Shown: positions 6,801-16,755, counted from the first letter of the stretch. The stretch is DNA of 64,000 nt from JBMDXB01 sp048594975 (GCA_048594975.1 JBMDXQ010000095.1:1-64000); one strand, 5' to 3'. Notes: generated by a model from the sequence alone, not told the origin. Numbers and translations are program-made.

Positions 6801-9506
6801 ATGTCCCTATCCGTCGGCACACGCCTCGGCCCGTACGAGATCCTGTCTGCGCTCGGCGCCGGCGGCATGGGTGAAGTCTACCGCGTGCGGGACACGAAGC
6901 TGGATCGCGCCGTCGCGATCAAGATCCTGCCCGAGGCGTTCACCGTCGACACGGAGCGGATCGCGCGGTTTGAGCGCGAGGCCAGGACCCTGGCCTCGTT
7001 GAACCACCCGAACATCGCCCACCTCCACGGTCTCGAAGAATCCAACGGCGTCCGCGCGCTCGTGATGGAACTCGTGGAGGGCGAGGACCTCGCACAGCGC
7101 ATCGCGGGCGGGGCGATCCCGGTCGACGAGGCGCTACTCATCGCGAAGCAGATGGCTGACGCCCTGGAAGCGGCGCACGAGCAAGGCGTCATCCATCGCG
7201 ACTTGAAGCCGGCGAACATCAAGGTGCGGCCGGACGGTACGGTGAAGGTGTTGGACTTCGGCCTGGCGAAGGCGTTAGAGCCGACGGGTGTCGCATCACC
7301 GAGCGTCTCGCAGTCCCCAACGATCACCGCACCCGCGATGACCAAGGCCGGGATGATTCTTGGCACGGCCGCCTACATGAGTCCGGAGCAGGCGCGCGGC
7401 AAGCCGGTCGATAAGCGCACCGATATCTGGGCGTTCGGCTGCGTGCTCTACGAGATGCTCACAGGACAGCGGGCGTTCGACGGGCAAAGTGTCTCGGAAA
7501 CGCTGGCGCGGGTCATCGAGCGTGAGCCGGATTGGGCCAGGCTGCCGGCGACGCTGTCGCCCGCGCTGCGCACATATATGAGACGCTGCCTGCAGAAAGA
7601 TCCCAGACAGCGGGTGCAGGCCATCGGCGACGTCCGGCTGGCGCTGGAGGGCGCGTTCGAGACGGCCCTTCCGCAGACGGCCGCGCCAGCGGTTGTGGCC
7701 GGGTGGCGTCGCGTCGCACCCGCCGGTGTCGCCGCGATCATCGCGAGCGGCGCGATCATCGGCACGCTTGTGTGGTTGGCCGCGCGCCGGGCTGAGCCGG
7801 TAGCGCCTCGTGTCTCGCGCCTGCAGGTCACGCCGGCGGGTGCCGCCGCGCTGTCAATCGACTGGAACGATCGCGACCTGGCAATCACGCCGGACGGTTC
7901 CCGCCTCATTTACACCGGCAACCAAGGCACGCAGATCTTCGTCCGCGCGCTCGACGCCCTCGCGCCGGTGCCGGTGTTCACCGGAAGAGTGGGCGGGTTG
8001 TTCGTTTCCCCCGATGGACAGTGGATCGGCTTCCGTGACGGCCTCGGCGCGTTGAAGAAAGTTGCGGTGGCCGGCGGGCCGGCGGTCACCCTGGCGACGA
8101 TGGACACCGCCGGTTCCAGCGGCGCGACGTGGGGACCGGATGACACGATCATCGTCGCAACGAATAGCGTGGACACCGGTCTGCAGCGGGTCTCCGCGGC
8201 AGGCGGGCCGCTGACGGTGCTGACACGGCCCGACCGCGCGGAGGGCGAAGCCGATCACTTCTGGCCCGAAATGCTGCCCGGCGGCCGGGCCGTTTTGTTC
8301 ACGATCACGTCGCTGACGGGTGGCCTCGATGCCGCACAAGTGGCCGTCCTCGATCTGCAGACAGGGGCGCGCCGGATTCTCGTGCGGGGCGGCAGTCACG
8401 CCCATTACGTGTCGACCGGCCATCTCGTCTACGCGGTGGGCGGCACGCTGCGTGCGGTGCCATTCGAGCTGGCCCGTCTCGAAACGCGCGGGACGCCGGT
8501 GACCGTCGTCCCTGACGTGGTCACGACAATCAACGGCGGCATGAACGCCGTCGTGGCGGCCGATGGCACGCTGGCCTACGTGTTGGGGACGGTCGAAGGA
8601 ACGCCGCGCACGCTCGTGTGGGTAGACCGCAAGGGCCACGAGACGCCGATACCGGCGCCGCCCCGCCCGTATCTCCTTCCCGCGCTGTCAGCCGATGGCA
8701 CGCGCGTGGCGGTCTTCGCCAACGATCAGCAGCGTGATCTCTGGCTCTGGGATCTTCGCCGCACGACGCTCACTCGTCTCACATCCACGGCTGGTGCTGA
8801 TGTTGTCCAAGTGTGGACGCCCGACAGCCGCCGGCTGATCTTCACGTCGGAACGAGCCGGGGTGCGGAATCTGTTCTGGCAGGCGGCGGACGGCGCTGGC
8901 GCGGTCGAGCGGCTAACCGAGAGTCCCCACACCCAGTACCCGACGGGGGTGTCACCCGACGGCCGTCGGCTGATCTTCACTGATGAGTCTCCAACAACGG
9001 CCAACGACGTGATGGCGATCGCATTGGACGCGACCCGTCGCGTGACGCCACTCGTGCAGTCCCCGTTCAACGAGCAGAACGGGACCGTCTCGCCAGACGG
9101 CCGCTGGCTCGCCTACGAGGCGAATGACTCGGGCCGATTCGAAATCTATGTGCGGCCGTTCCCTGAGGTGAACAGTGGTCGCTGGCAGGTGTCCACCACC
9201 GGTGGGACCCGGCCAATCTGGGCGCGGAGCGGGCAGGAGCTGGTCTATGTCTCTCCGAGGGGTGCGCTCATGAGGGTGGGGGTGGGGCGCGGCCCGTCGT
9301 GGGCGGCCACGACGCCGACGCTGGTTGTGAAGGAGGGGTACTTCACGAATCTGAACTGGTGGGGCCGGTCGTACGACATTTCACCCGACGGCCAGCGGTT
9401 CCTGATGATCAAAGAGGGCGGCGCCGACGGGGCCGCCGCGCCTGCGAGCATCATCGTCGTGCAGCACTGGGTCGAGGAGCTGAAGCGGCTCGTGCCGACG
9501 AAATAG
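6801..9506 (+). CDS. Ser/Thr protein kinase with C-terminal WD40-like (PD40) beta-propeller
   Basis: This 901-residue protein has an N-terminal PknB-type kinase domain (about 10-285): glycine loop LGAGGMGEVY, lysine K41 in VAIKIL, catalytic HRDLKPAN (H132-N139), DFG at 152-154 and SPE at 194-196. All key catalytic residues are present, so it should be active. A single membrane helix lies at about 308-327. The rest is extracytoplasmic and holds PD40/TolB-like propeller blades with repeated SPDG motifs, ending in a WVEELKRLVPTK tail. Such receptors are multiplied in Acidobacteriota; the propeller probably senses an envelope signal, which I cannot name. The gene is a single transcription unit between two decayed transposases, so it may have moved with them. 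Confidence 0.92.
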   Translation: MSLSVGTRLGPYEILSALGAGGMGEVYRVRDTKLDRAVAIKILPEAFTVDTERIARFEREARTLASLNHPNIAHLHGLEESNGVRALVMELVEGEDLAQRIAGGAIPVDEALLIAKQMADALEAAHEQGVIHRDLKPANIKVRPDGTVKVLDFGLAKALEPTGVASPSVSQSPTITAPAMTKAGMILGTAAYMSPEQARGKPVDKRTDIWAFGCVLYEMLTGQRAFDGQSVSETLARVIEREPDWARLPATLSPALRTYMRRCLQKDPRQRVQAIGDVRLALEGAFETALPQTAAPAVVAGWRRVAPAGVAAIIASGAIIGTLVWLAARRAEPVAPRVSRLQVTPAGAAALSIDWNDRDLAITPDGSRLIYTGNQGTQIFVRALDALAPVPVFTGRVGGLFVSPDGQWIGFRDGLGALKKVAVAGGPAVTLATMDTAGSSGATWGPDDTIIVATNSVDTGLQRVSAAGGPLTVLTRPDRAEGEADHFWPEMLPGGRAVLFTITSLTGGLDAAQVAVLDLQTGARRILVRGGSHAHYVSTGHLVYAVGGTLRAVPFELARLETRGTPVTVVPDVVTTINGGMNAVVAADGTLAYVLGTVEGTPRTLVWVDRKGHETPIPAPPRPYLLPALSADGTRVAVFANDQQRDLWLWDLRRTTLTRLTSTAGADVVQVWTPDSRRLIFTSERAGVRNLFWQAADGAGAVERLTESPHTQYPTGVSPDGRRLIFTDESPTTANDVMAIALDATRRVTPLVQSPFNEQNGTVSPDGRWLAYEANDSGRFEIYVRPFPEVNSGRWQVSTTGGTRPIWARSGQELVYVSPRGALMRVGVGRGPSWAATTPTLVVKEGYFTNLNWWGRSYDISPDGQRFLMIKEGGADGAAAPASIIVVQHWVEELKRLVPTK

Positions 9507-9564
9507 CGGTGCTCACCGGGGGAAGCCTGCCGTTCGAGGTTTTGATACGGCCTCTTAAGAGTCT

Positions 9565-10150
9565 CTAGTGGACTGGATCAGCTGAACGAGTCGTAATTCG
9601 ATGCGCCGGATTGCTGTAGGTCCAACGGATCGGTTTCGGGTCCTCGTTGTAGCGAGTGATGTAGCGCCGGATCTTCCGCGCGAGGTCCGGGATCGAGGTG
9701 AAGATCCCTTGTGCGAGGAGGTCGCGCTCGATCTTGGCAAACCAGAGTTCGACTTGATTGATCCACGACGCGTAAGTCGGCGTGAAATGCGGGTGGACCC
9801 GCGGATGGGCCTCGAGAAACGCCTGGACAGCTTTGGTCTTGTGCGCCGCCAAGGTGTCGACGATTACGTGGATCTCACGGCGCCGCGGCTGTGTGGTCAG
9901 CACGTCGCCGAGGAATTGGACGCTTCGCTCGTATGCCGTGGCACCGTTTGCCCGACGATCTCCGCCGTGGTCGTGTTGAGCGCCGCACAGCCACAGGGTG
10001 CCGTGCCGGTAATACTCGAAGCCGTGGCGTTCGGCGCGCCTGGCGAGAGCGGCATCAGCGATTCGACCAGTGCGAGCGCTCTGTCCGGGCCGGTGTCGGG
10101 GAACAGCCGCGTGCCCTGGCCGACGGCCGACATGCAACACGTGAAACAGA
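9565..10150 (-). pseudogene. Decayed IS630-family transposase, C-terminal two thirds
   Basis: On the minus strand, fragments in two frames match the DDE domain of IS630-type transposases: FEYYRHGTLWL, then ALNTTTAEIVG in another frame, then IHVIVDTLAAHKTKAV (catalytic Asp) and TPTYASWINQVELWFAKIE (catalytic Glu), and finally YNEDPKPIRWTY. The N-terminal helix-turn-helix and the first Asp are missing or unreadable, and at least two frameshifts separate the pieces. It is therefore inactive. No terminal inverted repeats were found at its edges. Confidence 0.8.
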
Positions 10151-10513
10151 TACCTCATCGAGCGGGCCGGACGACCGCAGCGACCGACGGACCCCTGTCC
10201 AGTGGGGCCGCCAGCGGGGCCGCCGCCTCGACTCCATGACCGATCCTCACTGGAATGCTCGGTGGCCGACGTTAAGGCCGGGACGAGGTGCGCACTGAGC
10301 GCGAACGCCGGTCGCTCAGGGGTGCAGAGGGAGTGTAGCAGCCGAATCGGCCTGCGACGGTAAGGTTCCGCGTCAAGGCTGCGGTCTGCCGCGTAAGACC
10401 CGGCGTATTCGCCGACGGTTCACGCTGAGCTGCCCTCGTTCACAGACTGAGCGCACAAGACGCGAGCCGCGCGAGTGAGGCCGATCACGGCCAAGGAATG
10501 GTTGAGCCCCAAT
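10151..10513. other. Gap with no recognisable gene
   Basis: This stretch lies upstream of the IS630 remnant, and its first 100 bases may be the eroded 5' end of that transposase. The remainder, up to the end of the ktrA-like gene, gives only short frames in GC-rich sequence. No promoter, RNA or terminator could be supported. Confidence 0.35.
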
Positions 10514-11194
10514 TCACCGGGCGAGCAGCTGATCGAGCTGATTCAAGCGCTCATTGCTGCCTAAGAGCGCGAGCACATCGCCCGCACGGATCGTTTCATC
10601 CGCGGCTGGGGCGACGTTCGTGACGATTCCTCCACCGGCGTCGCCCTGACGCTTGATGGCGATAAGCGTAAGACCGAGCCGCGGTCGCAGTTCCAGCTGT
10701 TTCAACGTCCGGCCGATGAAGGCGTCCGGCGCCGGCACTTCCACGATGCTGAAGTCTCGCGAGAGCTCAATATAGTCGATAACGTTCGGCATCACGAGGC
10801 TATGGGCAATCCGAATCGCCATTTCGCGCTCCGGAAAAATGACCCTGGAGACTCCCAACTTCTCGAGAATGCGGCCATGCAGCGGCGTCACCGCCTTGGC
10901 CACGATCGTGTCGATACCCAGCTCTCGCAACTGCATGACGACGAGCAGGCTTGACTCGATGTTCTCTCCGATTGACACCACCGCGACGTCGACGTCCTGA
11001 ATCCCGGCGGCTCGGAGTGCCTTCTCGTCTGTCGCGTCAATCTGCAGAGCGTGCGTGATGACATCTGCGAGCTGCTGCACCCGCGCTTCGTCACCGTCGA
11101 CACCGATCACGTCGTGACCGAGCTCGGTCAGCGTCATCGCCATGGCCGACCCGAATCGGCCGAGACCGATCACTCCGAACTGCGTTCGCTTCAA
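10514..11194 (-). CDS. ktrA: Potassium uptake regulatory subunit KtrA/TrkA (RCK protein)
   Basis: The 226-residue protein is a cytoplasmic RCK subunit that gates a Trk/Ktr potassium channel in response to nucleotides. Residues 1-130 form the TrkA-N Rossmann domain, with the dinucleotide motif GLGRFG near residue 10 and an acidic residue after the second strand (GVDGDE). Residues about 140-224 form the TrkA-C ligand-binding domain, from SIVEVPAPDAFIG to a LLGSNERL end. Its gene follows the membrane subunit gene with a 17-base gap, so they form a two-gene operon. The single RCK unit (rather than the double one of enterobacterial TrkA) fits the KtrA type. Confidence 0.92.
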   Translation of the reverse strand: MKRTQFGVIGLGRFGSAMAMTLTELGHDVIGVDGDEARVQQLADVITHALQIDATDEKALRAAGIQDVDVAVVSIGENIESSLLVVMQLRELGIDTIVAKAVTPLHGRILEKLGVSRVIFPEREMAIRIAHSLVMPNVIDYIELSRDFSIVEVPAPDAFIGRTLKQLELRPRLGLTLIAIKRQGDAGGGIVTNVAPAADETIRAGDVLALLGSNERLNQLDQLLAR

Positions 11195-11211
11195 ATCGTG
11201 TCCTCCACGGC

Positions 11212-12600
11212 TTAACCGATCAGGAACTTGCCTTCAGGATGGCGCACCCGCGCCATCTCGCGGCGGCGCGCGATCGCGACGGCGAGGGTCAACGGACCGA
11301 TGCGGCCCATGAACATCATCGTGATGACCAGCGCCTTGCCGACCCCTGAGAAATGCCCAACGAGACTCACCGGCGCCCCGGCTTCGCCCATCGACAGTCC
11401 AACGGTGCCGAACGCACTCGTCGTTTCGAACAGCGTCGGCAGGAGTTCGCGCCCTTGAGTCACAAGCAGCAGTCCCGCCACGATGTTGAGCGCGAGAAAT
11501 CCGATCAGGCAGATCGAAAATGCGCGCGCGACGAGCGGTGGCGGAATGCGTCGCTGGAGCAGCGTCGGTTCCGGCGCCCCGCGAACCATTGCCCAGATGA
11601 CGGCGACAGTTATGCTCACCGTGCTGATCTTTACGCCGCCCGCTGTTCCTCCCGGTGCGGCCCCGATGAACATCAACAGGATCAAAAGGAACAGACTCGC
11701 GTGTTGCATCGCGCCGATGTCGAGTGTGTTAAACCCAGCGGTCCGTGGAGTTACCGCCTGAAAGTACGACGCCAACAGCGCTTCGCCGACGCCCAGCGGC
11801 TGCAGCGTCCGTGGATTGTCGTGTTCGATGAACCAGATGAGAGCTGTCGTGCCGACGATCAAGGCCGCGGTCAGCGTGAGGATGAGACGGGTGTGCGTCG
11901 AAAAGCGGCGGTACTGGCGCACACGCCCGACCTCGGTGAGGACAACGAATCCGAGGCCGCCGCAGATCACCAACGTCGTGACGACGAGGTTCACGAGCCA
12001 GTCGCCGCGAAACCGCATCAGGCTGTCGGAGAACAGCGCGAATCCGGCATTGTTGAACGCGGAAATCGCGTGAAAGAGGCCGTAGTAGGCCGCCTGGCCG
12101 ATCCCGTACTCGCCGGCCCATCGCGCCGTCAGGATCAGCGCTCCTGTGAGCTCAAACGCGAGCGTGAGCCTGAGGACCGTCAACACGAACCGCGCGAGGC
12201 CTTCCATGGTCTGGACATTCAGCGCCTCCTGAAGGGTCAATCGCTCGTGCAGACTGAGCTGACGTCCCAGGGCGACGCCGACCACGGTCGTGATCGCCAT
12301 GTACCCGAGTCCTCCGAGCTGGATCAGAACCAACACGACCAGCTGTCCGAACACGGTGAGATCGTGTGGCGTGTCAACAACGATCAGACCGGTCACGCAG
12401 ACGGCGGAGGTTGCCGTGAACAGCGCGTCCAGCAGCGTGAGGGGATCACGCGCGGCGGCTACCGGCAGGCGCAGCAAGATCGTGCCTGAGCCGATCAGGG
12501 CGGTGAAGCTGAGCACGAGTACTTGCGCCGGCGAAAACTGCCGGCGACGGCGATATGGCGCTTCGGCGAGCGCCGGCTGGGCGTCCGAACGAGTCCCCAT
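11212..12600 (-). CDS. ktrB: Potassium uptake membrane subunit KtrB/TrkH
   Basis: This 462-residue inner-membrane protein carries the four pore loops of the TrkH/KtrB superfamily: VCVTGL, AFNNAGF, PRTAGFN and FGTVGLS. Each has the selectivity-filter glycine. It would form the K+ (possibly Na+-coupled) translocation pathway and pair with the RCK subunit encoded next. Membrane helices cover almost the whole length, starting at LVLSFTALIGSGTILL. The basic N-terminus (PYRRRRQF) is cytoplasmic. No ribosome-binding site is obvious before the ATG at 12600. The pair is intact although it sits in a region rich in broken genes. Confidence 0.93.
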   Translation of the reverse strand: MGTRSDAQPALAEAPYRRRRQFSPAQVLVLSFTALIGSGTILLRLPVAAARDPLTLLDALFTATSAVCVTGLIVVDTPHDLTVFGQLVVLVLIQLGGLGYMAITTVVGVALGRQLSLHERLTLQEALNVQTMEGLARFVLTVLRLTLAFELTGALILTARWAGEYGIGQAAYYGLFHAISAFNNAGFALFSDSLMRFRGDWLVNLVVTTLVICGGLGFVVLTEVGRVRQYRRFSTHTRLILTLTAALIVGTTALIWFIEHDNPRTLQPLGVGEALLASYFQAVTPRTAGFNTLDIGAMQHASLFLLILLMFIGAAPGGTAGGVKISTVSITVAVIWAMVRGAPEPTLLQRRIPPPLVARAFSICLIGFLALNIVAGLLLVTQGRELLPTLFETTSAFGTVGLSMGEAGAPVSLVGHFSGVGKALVITMMFMGRIGPLTLAVAIARRREMARVRHPEGKFLIG

Positions 12601-12689
12601 GCTGTCGCACGACGAGCGTACCGCGTTCGGTCGCGAACGGGAAACTTCTCAGGGACTTTTTAGGAAATGGTAGCCTAACCGACCATGAG

Positions 12690-13085
12690 TGCCGTACTGT
12701 CAAGTGTATGCGTTACCCGGAACAACTGCGTTTGCGGCTGGTGGTCGCCATCTTCTTCCGTGGTCCATTCAACGATTCGTCCCTGCTCGTCGTAGGCGAT
12801 GGACAGAATCGTGACATCCTCGTTGATGCCGTCAAGGTCGACGTCCACACTCGACTCCTGACGCGTCAGGCGGCCGCCGCGTCGTACTCGTATGAGTCTT
12901 CGTATCGCCAGTGAGACACATACGCGGAGGCCGTGTCGTAGACATCGGTCTCTCTGTGAATCACGTTCCCACGTGCGTGATAATCTCGAGCGCGTCACCG
13001 AGGTGTATTCGGGCGTGCCGTCCGCCCCGCCGTCACTGCCACCCGTATGATCGAGGTTGTACACGTCCTCGATCGCGTTCCCTGC
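12690..13085 (-). pseudogene. YD-repeat (RHS-like) protein remnant
   Basis: Joined across two frameshifts, the minus strand reads AIEDVYNLDHTGGSDGG, then HWRYEDSYEYDAA, GRLTRQESSVDVD and ILSIAYDEQGRIVEW. The YEYDAAGRLT and YDEQGRI units are typical of YD/RHS repeat proteins, which form large cell-surface or toxin-delivery shells. The frame changes near 12880 and near 12990, and there is no start or domain before the repeats. Only a small piece of a once larger gene is present. Its end at about 12690 abuts the region upstream of ktrB. Confidence 0.55.
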
Positions 13086-13121
13086 GGGGTTCCGCCCGCG
13101 CGGAGGTCGGTAGCATGTCCG

Positions 13122-13300
13122 ACGGTGGCAACAGCAATCAAGGAACACGCCGAGAGCTGGCGGTCGATCTTTCGACGTGCCGTGGATCTCGGTCTCGAGT
13201 TGGACATCTACGCGTACGATGCGTACATTCTGGAAGGTGCTCGGTCATCTGGGTTACCGTTGCTCGCGCTGGACGGTCCGATCGGCGGGCGGCTGACACG
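13122..13300 (+). pseudogene. PIN-domain (VapC-like toxin) C-terminal remnant
   Basis: The plus-strand frame reads IKEHAESWRSIFRRAVDLG, then IYAYDAYILEGARSSG and LPLLALDGPI. The spacing of YDAYIL, a small-residue helix and PLLALD matches the second half of PIN-domain ribonucleases such as VapC, including the acidic residues near AYD and ALD. The first half with its catalytic Asp is absent, and the frame runs on into the end of the opposite-strand kinase gene. A closely similar 39-base piece occurs at 17674-17712. I regard it as a toxin-gene fragment; no antitoxin gene is clear. Confidence 0.4.
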
Positions 13301-16192
13301 CTATTTGATTAGCGCACGCCAGCCGAGCAAAATGCTGATCTGTGAGGGCGGCGCATCAATGTGCCGATCGAGGAAATGAATACGCCGCCCATCTGGCGAC
13401 ACATCGTACTGTGTGCCCCAGTGGCCGCTGCCAATTCGCGGAACCTCGAGCTGCACCGCTCTGCCGAACACCGGGCGTCCGTCCGGCGCGCGGCTCACGG
13501 TCACGCTGCGCAGCGATCCCTGCGGATCGACGAAGAACAACTCCCGTCCATCCCGGCTCCATACCGGTTGATCGCCACCGCCGACCGACAGCACGTCCCG
13601 CGCCACTGGTCCGTCGACCGTGCGCACTGATACCTCGGCACGGCCGGTCTGCTCCGAGACATAGGCCACAAGGTGCGCGTCAGGAGACAGCCGTCCGTCG
13701 CGCTCGACGTACGACTCTGCCAGCAGCGGCCGCGACGTCCCATCGTTCGCAATCGACAACGTCCACACATCCACTCCGGCGGACCCGTACACGTTCGCCA
13801 GCAACGAGCGCCCGTCAGGCGACCAGTCTGTCGGTACGCAACGCGCCCCTGGACACGGCATGGTGGCACTGACGCTCGTGCCGTCGGCTGCGGAGATGGC
13901 AATGGTGCTTTTCCCGACCGTTCCAGTCAGATACGCAATCTGACGTCCATCTGGAGACCACACCGGCAGCCCGCCGCCGGCGCCATCCTTCGTGATCCGG
14001 AGTCGGCTCCCGCGTTCGAGATCTTCGACCCAGAGATCCAGCCTTCCGGCCATCCCATCGATGCGCTGGTACACGAGCCGACGACCGTCGGGTGACAGTC
14101 GCGGCCAGTTTATCGACGCGCGCTCCTCCCACAGCTTGAGGTGCCCGCCGTTGCGCTCAATCGACGCGAGCCGCTGGCCCCATGGAATCGGCGAGGAGAC
14201 GTACGCCAGGACGTTGTCGGAGACGCTGAACATCGATGGATGGTACGGCGTGCTCCCTGACACAGGGAGATCGATAGTCGTGGGATCCCCGATCAAGCGC
14301 TGCTGACGTGCGTCGAACGGGCGCACCTCTAGACGACCATTTGCAGGGGAGAGGAGCACGCCCTGCCCATCGCGGTCGAGTGCCGCATACAGCGCTTCGG
14401 ACTCCGATCGGAATAGTGGTGCGCCGGGTGCGGCAGCCCGATCGACGCGTCCGACATACACGCCCCGACGTTCGGCGTGGAGCGATCGAACGAAATACAG
14501 GAAGTGGATCCCGTCTGTCAGGAACACAGGCCATCGGTGAGAGTTCTCGCCCTGCGCCGAGTCGAGCAGCGTCGCCGGTTCGACCTTGCCGCCTGCGGCG
14601 GCCACGCGCGACAGACCAGAGTCAATCAGATGGGGCGAGAAGACGATGACGCCGTTCTTGCTCCACGTGCCGCCCCGGCCATCCATCGCGGCGCAGATTT
14701 CCACCGGTGCGCCTCCATCGATCGCAACCTTCATCAGCTTACCGGGCGCGAAATACGCAAGTGCGCGCCCATCGGGGGACCAGAACGGGTGCTTCGCCCC
14801 CTCCGTACCCGGGATCGCCCTGGCCTCCAGCGAGCTGAACGGCCGCACGAATAACCGACGGGACGTTCCGCCGCCCAATGCAGTGAACGCGACGTACGTT
14901 CCGTCGGGAGAGACTGCGGGAAGTGAGTCCAGTCCGAGGCCGGCGGGAAGCTGCCAGGTAGACCGCGTGACAGGCGGGACGGACACGTCATGTGCGAGGG
15001 CATTGCGCAGCCACCACCCGAGCGCCACACATCCCGCGGACAACGCCACGATGGACGCCAGCTTCACGATCCGATTGCGGACACCGGATCCGGTCGAGCG
15101 TCGAAGGACGTCGTCCTTCTCCGCCAACGCGTCGTCTATTTCGATGCGCGCGTCGGCAATGTCGTGCAACCGGTGATGCGGGTTCTTTTCCAGGCAGCGC
15201 CGGAGCAGCCGTCGGACCGTATGCGGCGTCTCTTCTGGAAGCGCAACCCAGTCGGGCTCACGCTCAAGCACGGCTGTCATCGTTTCCGACACCGTTTCGC
15301 CTGCAAAGGCGCGTCGTCCTGCGAGCATCTCGTAGAGCAGGCAGCCGAACGCCCAGACATCGGTCCGTTTGTCGACCGGCAGACCGCGCGCCTGTTCCGG
15401 GCTCATGTAGGCGCACGTGCCGAGAATCAATCCATCGATGGTCTTCAGCGCGTCGGCGGGCTGCCGTTCCGATGGAGCACCCGCCGCCTCGTGGTCCGCG
15501 GCCTCCTTCGCGAGGCCGAAATCGAGCAGCTTCAGCCTCCCCGCCGAACTGAACTTGATGTTGGCGGGCTTCAGATCCCGATGGACGACGCCCTTGTCAT
15601 GAGCGGCCTCCAGCGCGCCTGCGAGATCGCGCGCGAGAACGAGCGCATCGCGCCACTCGACAGCACCATGTTTCAAACGATCCGCAAGGATTGGCCCCTC
15701 GATCAGCTCCATTACGAGAGCATGCAGGCCGTCGGCATGCTCGATGCTATGGATTGTCGCGATGTTCGGGTGGTTCAGCGCCGCGAGAATGCGCGATTCG
15801 CGTTCGAACCGAGCGAGGCGTCGAGGATCGTCCGCCAGTGCGCGAGGCAGAAGCTTGATGGCAACTTCACGCCAGAGTTGCGCGTCCCGCGCCCGGTAGA
15901 CCTCGCCCATGCCGCCGGCGCCAAGCGAGCCAATCACCTCGAAATTGCCGAAGCGAACGCCGGCCTCAAGCTGCGATGTCGTGTCAACGTCGTCGGCGCC
16001 GAGGTCGACCGCGGGACTCTCGAGAAATCCGTCGCTCGCTCCATGAGCGGCGAGCAGCGATTCGACTTCGCGCCGTATGCTCTCGTCGCCCTCACAGCTA
16101 CTCGACAGGAACGCGACGCGCGCGTCGGCTGGCTGCTCAAGGGCAGCGTGGAAGAGTGCCCGGACCCGTTCCCAGCTCGAGCTCACTCTCAT
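13301..16192 (-). CDS. Ser/Thr protein kinase with PD40 propeller, coupled to an ECF sigma factor
   Basis: The protein has 963 residues when started at ATG 16192, whose first bases overlap the sigma-factor stop as ATGA. Residues 1-80 form a helical extension (WERVRALFHAAL, REVESLLAAHG) common in kinases paired with SigJ-like sigma factors. The kinase domain follows: glycine loop LGAGGMGEVY, K113 in VAIKLL, HRDLKPAN (204-211), DFG (224-226) and SPEQARG. A membrane helix lies at about 375-395. The remaining 550 residues are PD40/TolB-like blades with repeated SPDG motifs. It is probably a transmembrane sensor kinase acting with the upstream sigma factor. An ATG at 16225 is in frame, but the ATGA overlap favours 16192. 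Confidence 0.92.
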   Translation of the reverse strand: MRVSSSWERVRALFHAALEQPADARVAFLSSSCEGDESIRREVESLLAAHGASDGFLESPAVDLGADDVDTTSQLEAGVRFGNFEVIGSLGAGGMGEVYRARDAQLWREVAIKLLPRALADDPRRLARFERESRILAALNHPNIATIHSIEHADGLHALVMELIEGPILADRLKHGAVEWRDALVLARDLAGALEAAHDKGVVHRDLKPANIKFSSAGRLKLLDFGLAKEAADHEAAGAPSERQPADALKTIDGLILGTCAYMSPEQARGLPVDKRTDVWAFGCLLYEMLAGRRAFAGETVSETMTAVLEREPDWVALPEETPHTVRRLLRRCLEKNPHHRLHDIADARIEIDDALAEKDDVLRRSTGSGVRNRIVKLASIVALSAGCVALGWWLRNALAHDVSVPPVTRSTWQLPAGLGLDSLPAVSPDGTYVAFTALGGGTSRRLFVRPFSSLEARAIPGTEGAKHPFWSPDGRALAYFAPGKLMKVAIDGGAPVEICAAMDGRGGTWSKNGVIVFSPHLIDSGLSRVAAAGGKVEPATLLDSAQGENSHRWPVFLTDGIHFLYFVRSLHAERRGVYVGRVDRAAAPGAPLFRSESEALYAALDRDGQGVLLSPANGRLEVRPFDARQQRLIGDPTTIDLPVSGSTPYHPSMFSVSDNVLAYVSSPIPWGQRLASIERNGGHLKLWEERASINWPRLSPDGRRLVYQRIDGMAGRLDLWVEDLERGSRLRITKDGAGGGLPVWSPDGRQIAYLTGTVGKSTIAISAADGTSVSATMPCPGARCVPTDWSPDGRSLLANVYGSAGVDVWTLSIANDGTSRPLLAESYVERDGRLSPDAHLVAYVSEQTGRAEVSVRTVDGPVARDVLSVGGGDQPVWSRDGRELFFVDPQGSLRSVTVSRAPDGRPVFGRAVQLEVPRIGSGHWGTQYDVSPDGRRIHFLDRHIDAPPSQISILLGWRALIK

Positions 16193-16755
16193 GATCGTCG
16201 TCCTTGCAGCTCCCGGAACAGCCATGCCCGGGCGAGCGCCCAGTCGCGCTTCACGGTGATGGGCGCGACATCGAGCGCGGCCGCGGCTTCTTCCACCGTC
16301 AGGCCGGCGAAAAACCGCAGCTCGACGAGCTCGCTCTGCCGCCGATCGACGGAGGCGAGCTTGTCGAGTGCCGCATCGAGCGCAAGCACATCGACATCAC
16401 GGGGCGCGACGCCAACATCCACGTCGTCGAGCGGGATCCTGGCGTTCCCCCCGCGTTTGGCCGCTGCGCGTGCTCGCGCGTGATCGACGAGAATCCGGCG
16501 CATCACGTGTCCTGCGATGGAATAGAAGTGTGCACGGTTCCGCCAGTGCACGCGGCGTTGATCGATCAGCTTCAGATACGCCTCGTGCACCAGCACTGTC
16601 GGCGCGAGCGAGAGATCCGGACGTTCTCTCCGGAGGCGTCCCCGCGCCAGCCGGCGCAGCTCGTAGTACACGGTTTCGAACAGCCGGCTGCGCGCTGCTT
16701 CGTCGCCGTCGCTCCAGGCCAACAGCAGAGCCGTGACATCGGCTGCATCCGCCAT
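16189..16755 (-). CDS. ECF-type RNA polymerase sigma factor (SigJ-like, TIGR02999/Sigma70_ECF type)
   Basis: The 188-residue protein has a sigma-2 region (SRLFETVYYELRRLARG, then DLSLAPTVLVHEAYLKL and HFYSIAGHVMRRILVDHAR) and a sigma-4 helix-turn-helix (FFAGLTVEEAAAALDVAPITVKRDWALA). The wording LVHEAYLKL and RILVDHARAR is characteristic of the acidobacterial sigma family usually adjacent to Ser/Thr kinases. The in-frame frame extends to 16821, but ATG 16755 starts at the conserved domain and has TATAAC about ten bases upstream as a possible -10 box. The gene overlaps the kinase gene by four bases (ATGA), so kinase and sigma factor are made together and probably form one signalling unit. Confidence 0.9.
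   Translation of the reverse strand: MADAADVTALLLAWSDGDEAARSRLFETVYYELRRLARGRLRRERPDLSLAPTVLVHEAYLKLIDQRRVHWRNRAHFYSIAGHVMRRILVDHARARAAAKRGGNARIPLDDVDVGVAPRDVDVLALDAALDKLASVDRRQSELVELRFFAGLTVEEAAAALDVAPITVKRDWALARAWLFRELQGRRS

Noticed and set aside
12690..13300. Intact toxin-antitoxin pair
   Set aside because: Only a PIN C-terminal half is readable, the first catalytic Asp is missing and no antitoxin frame was found.
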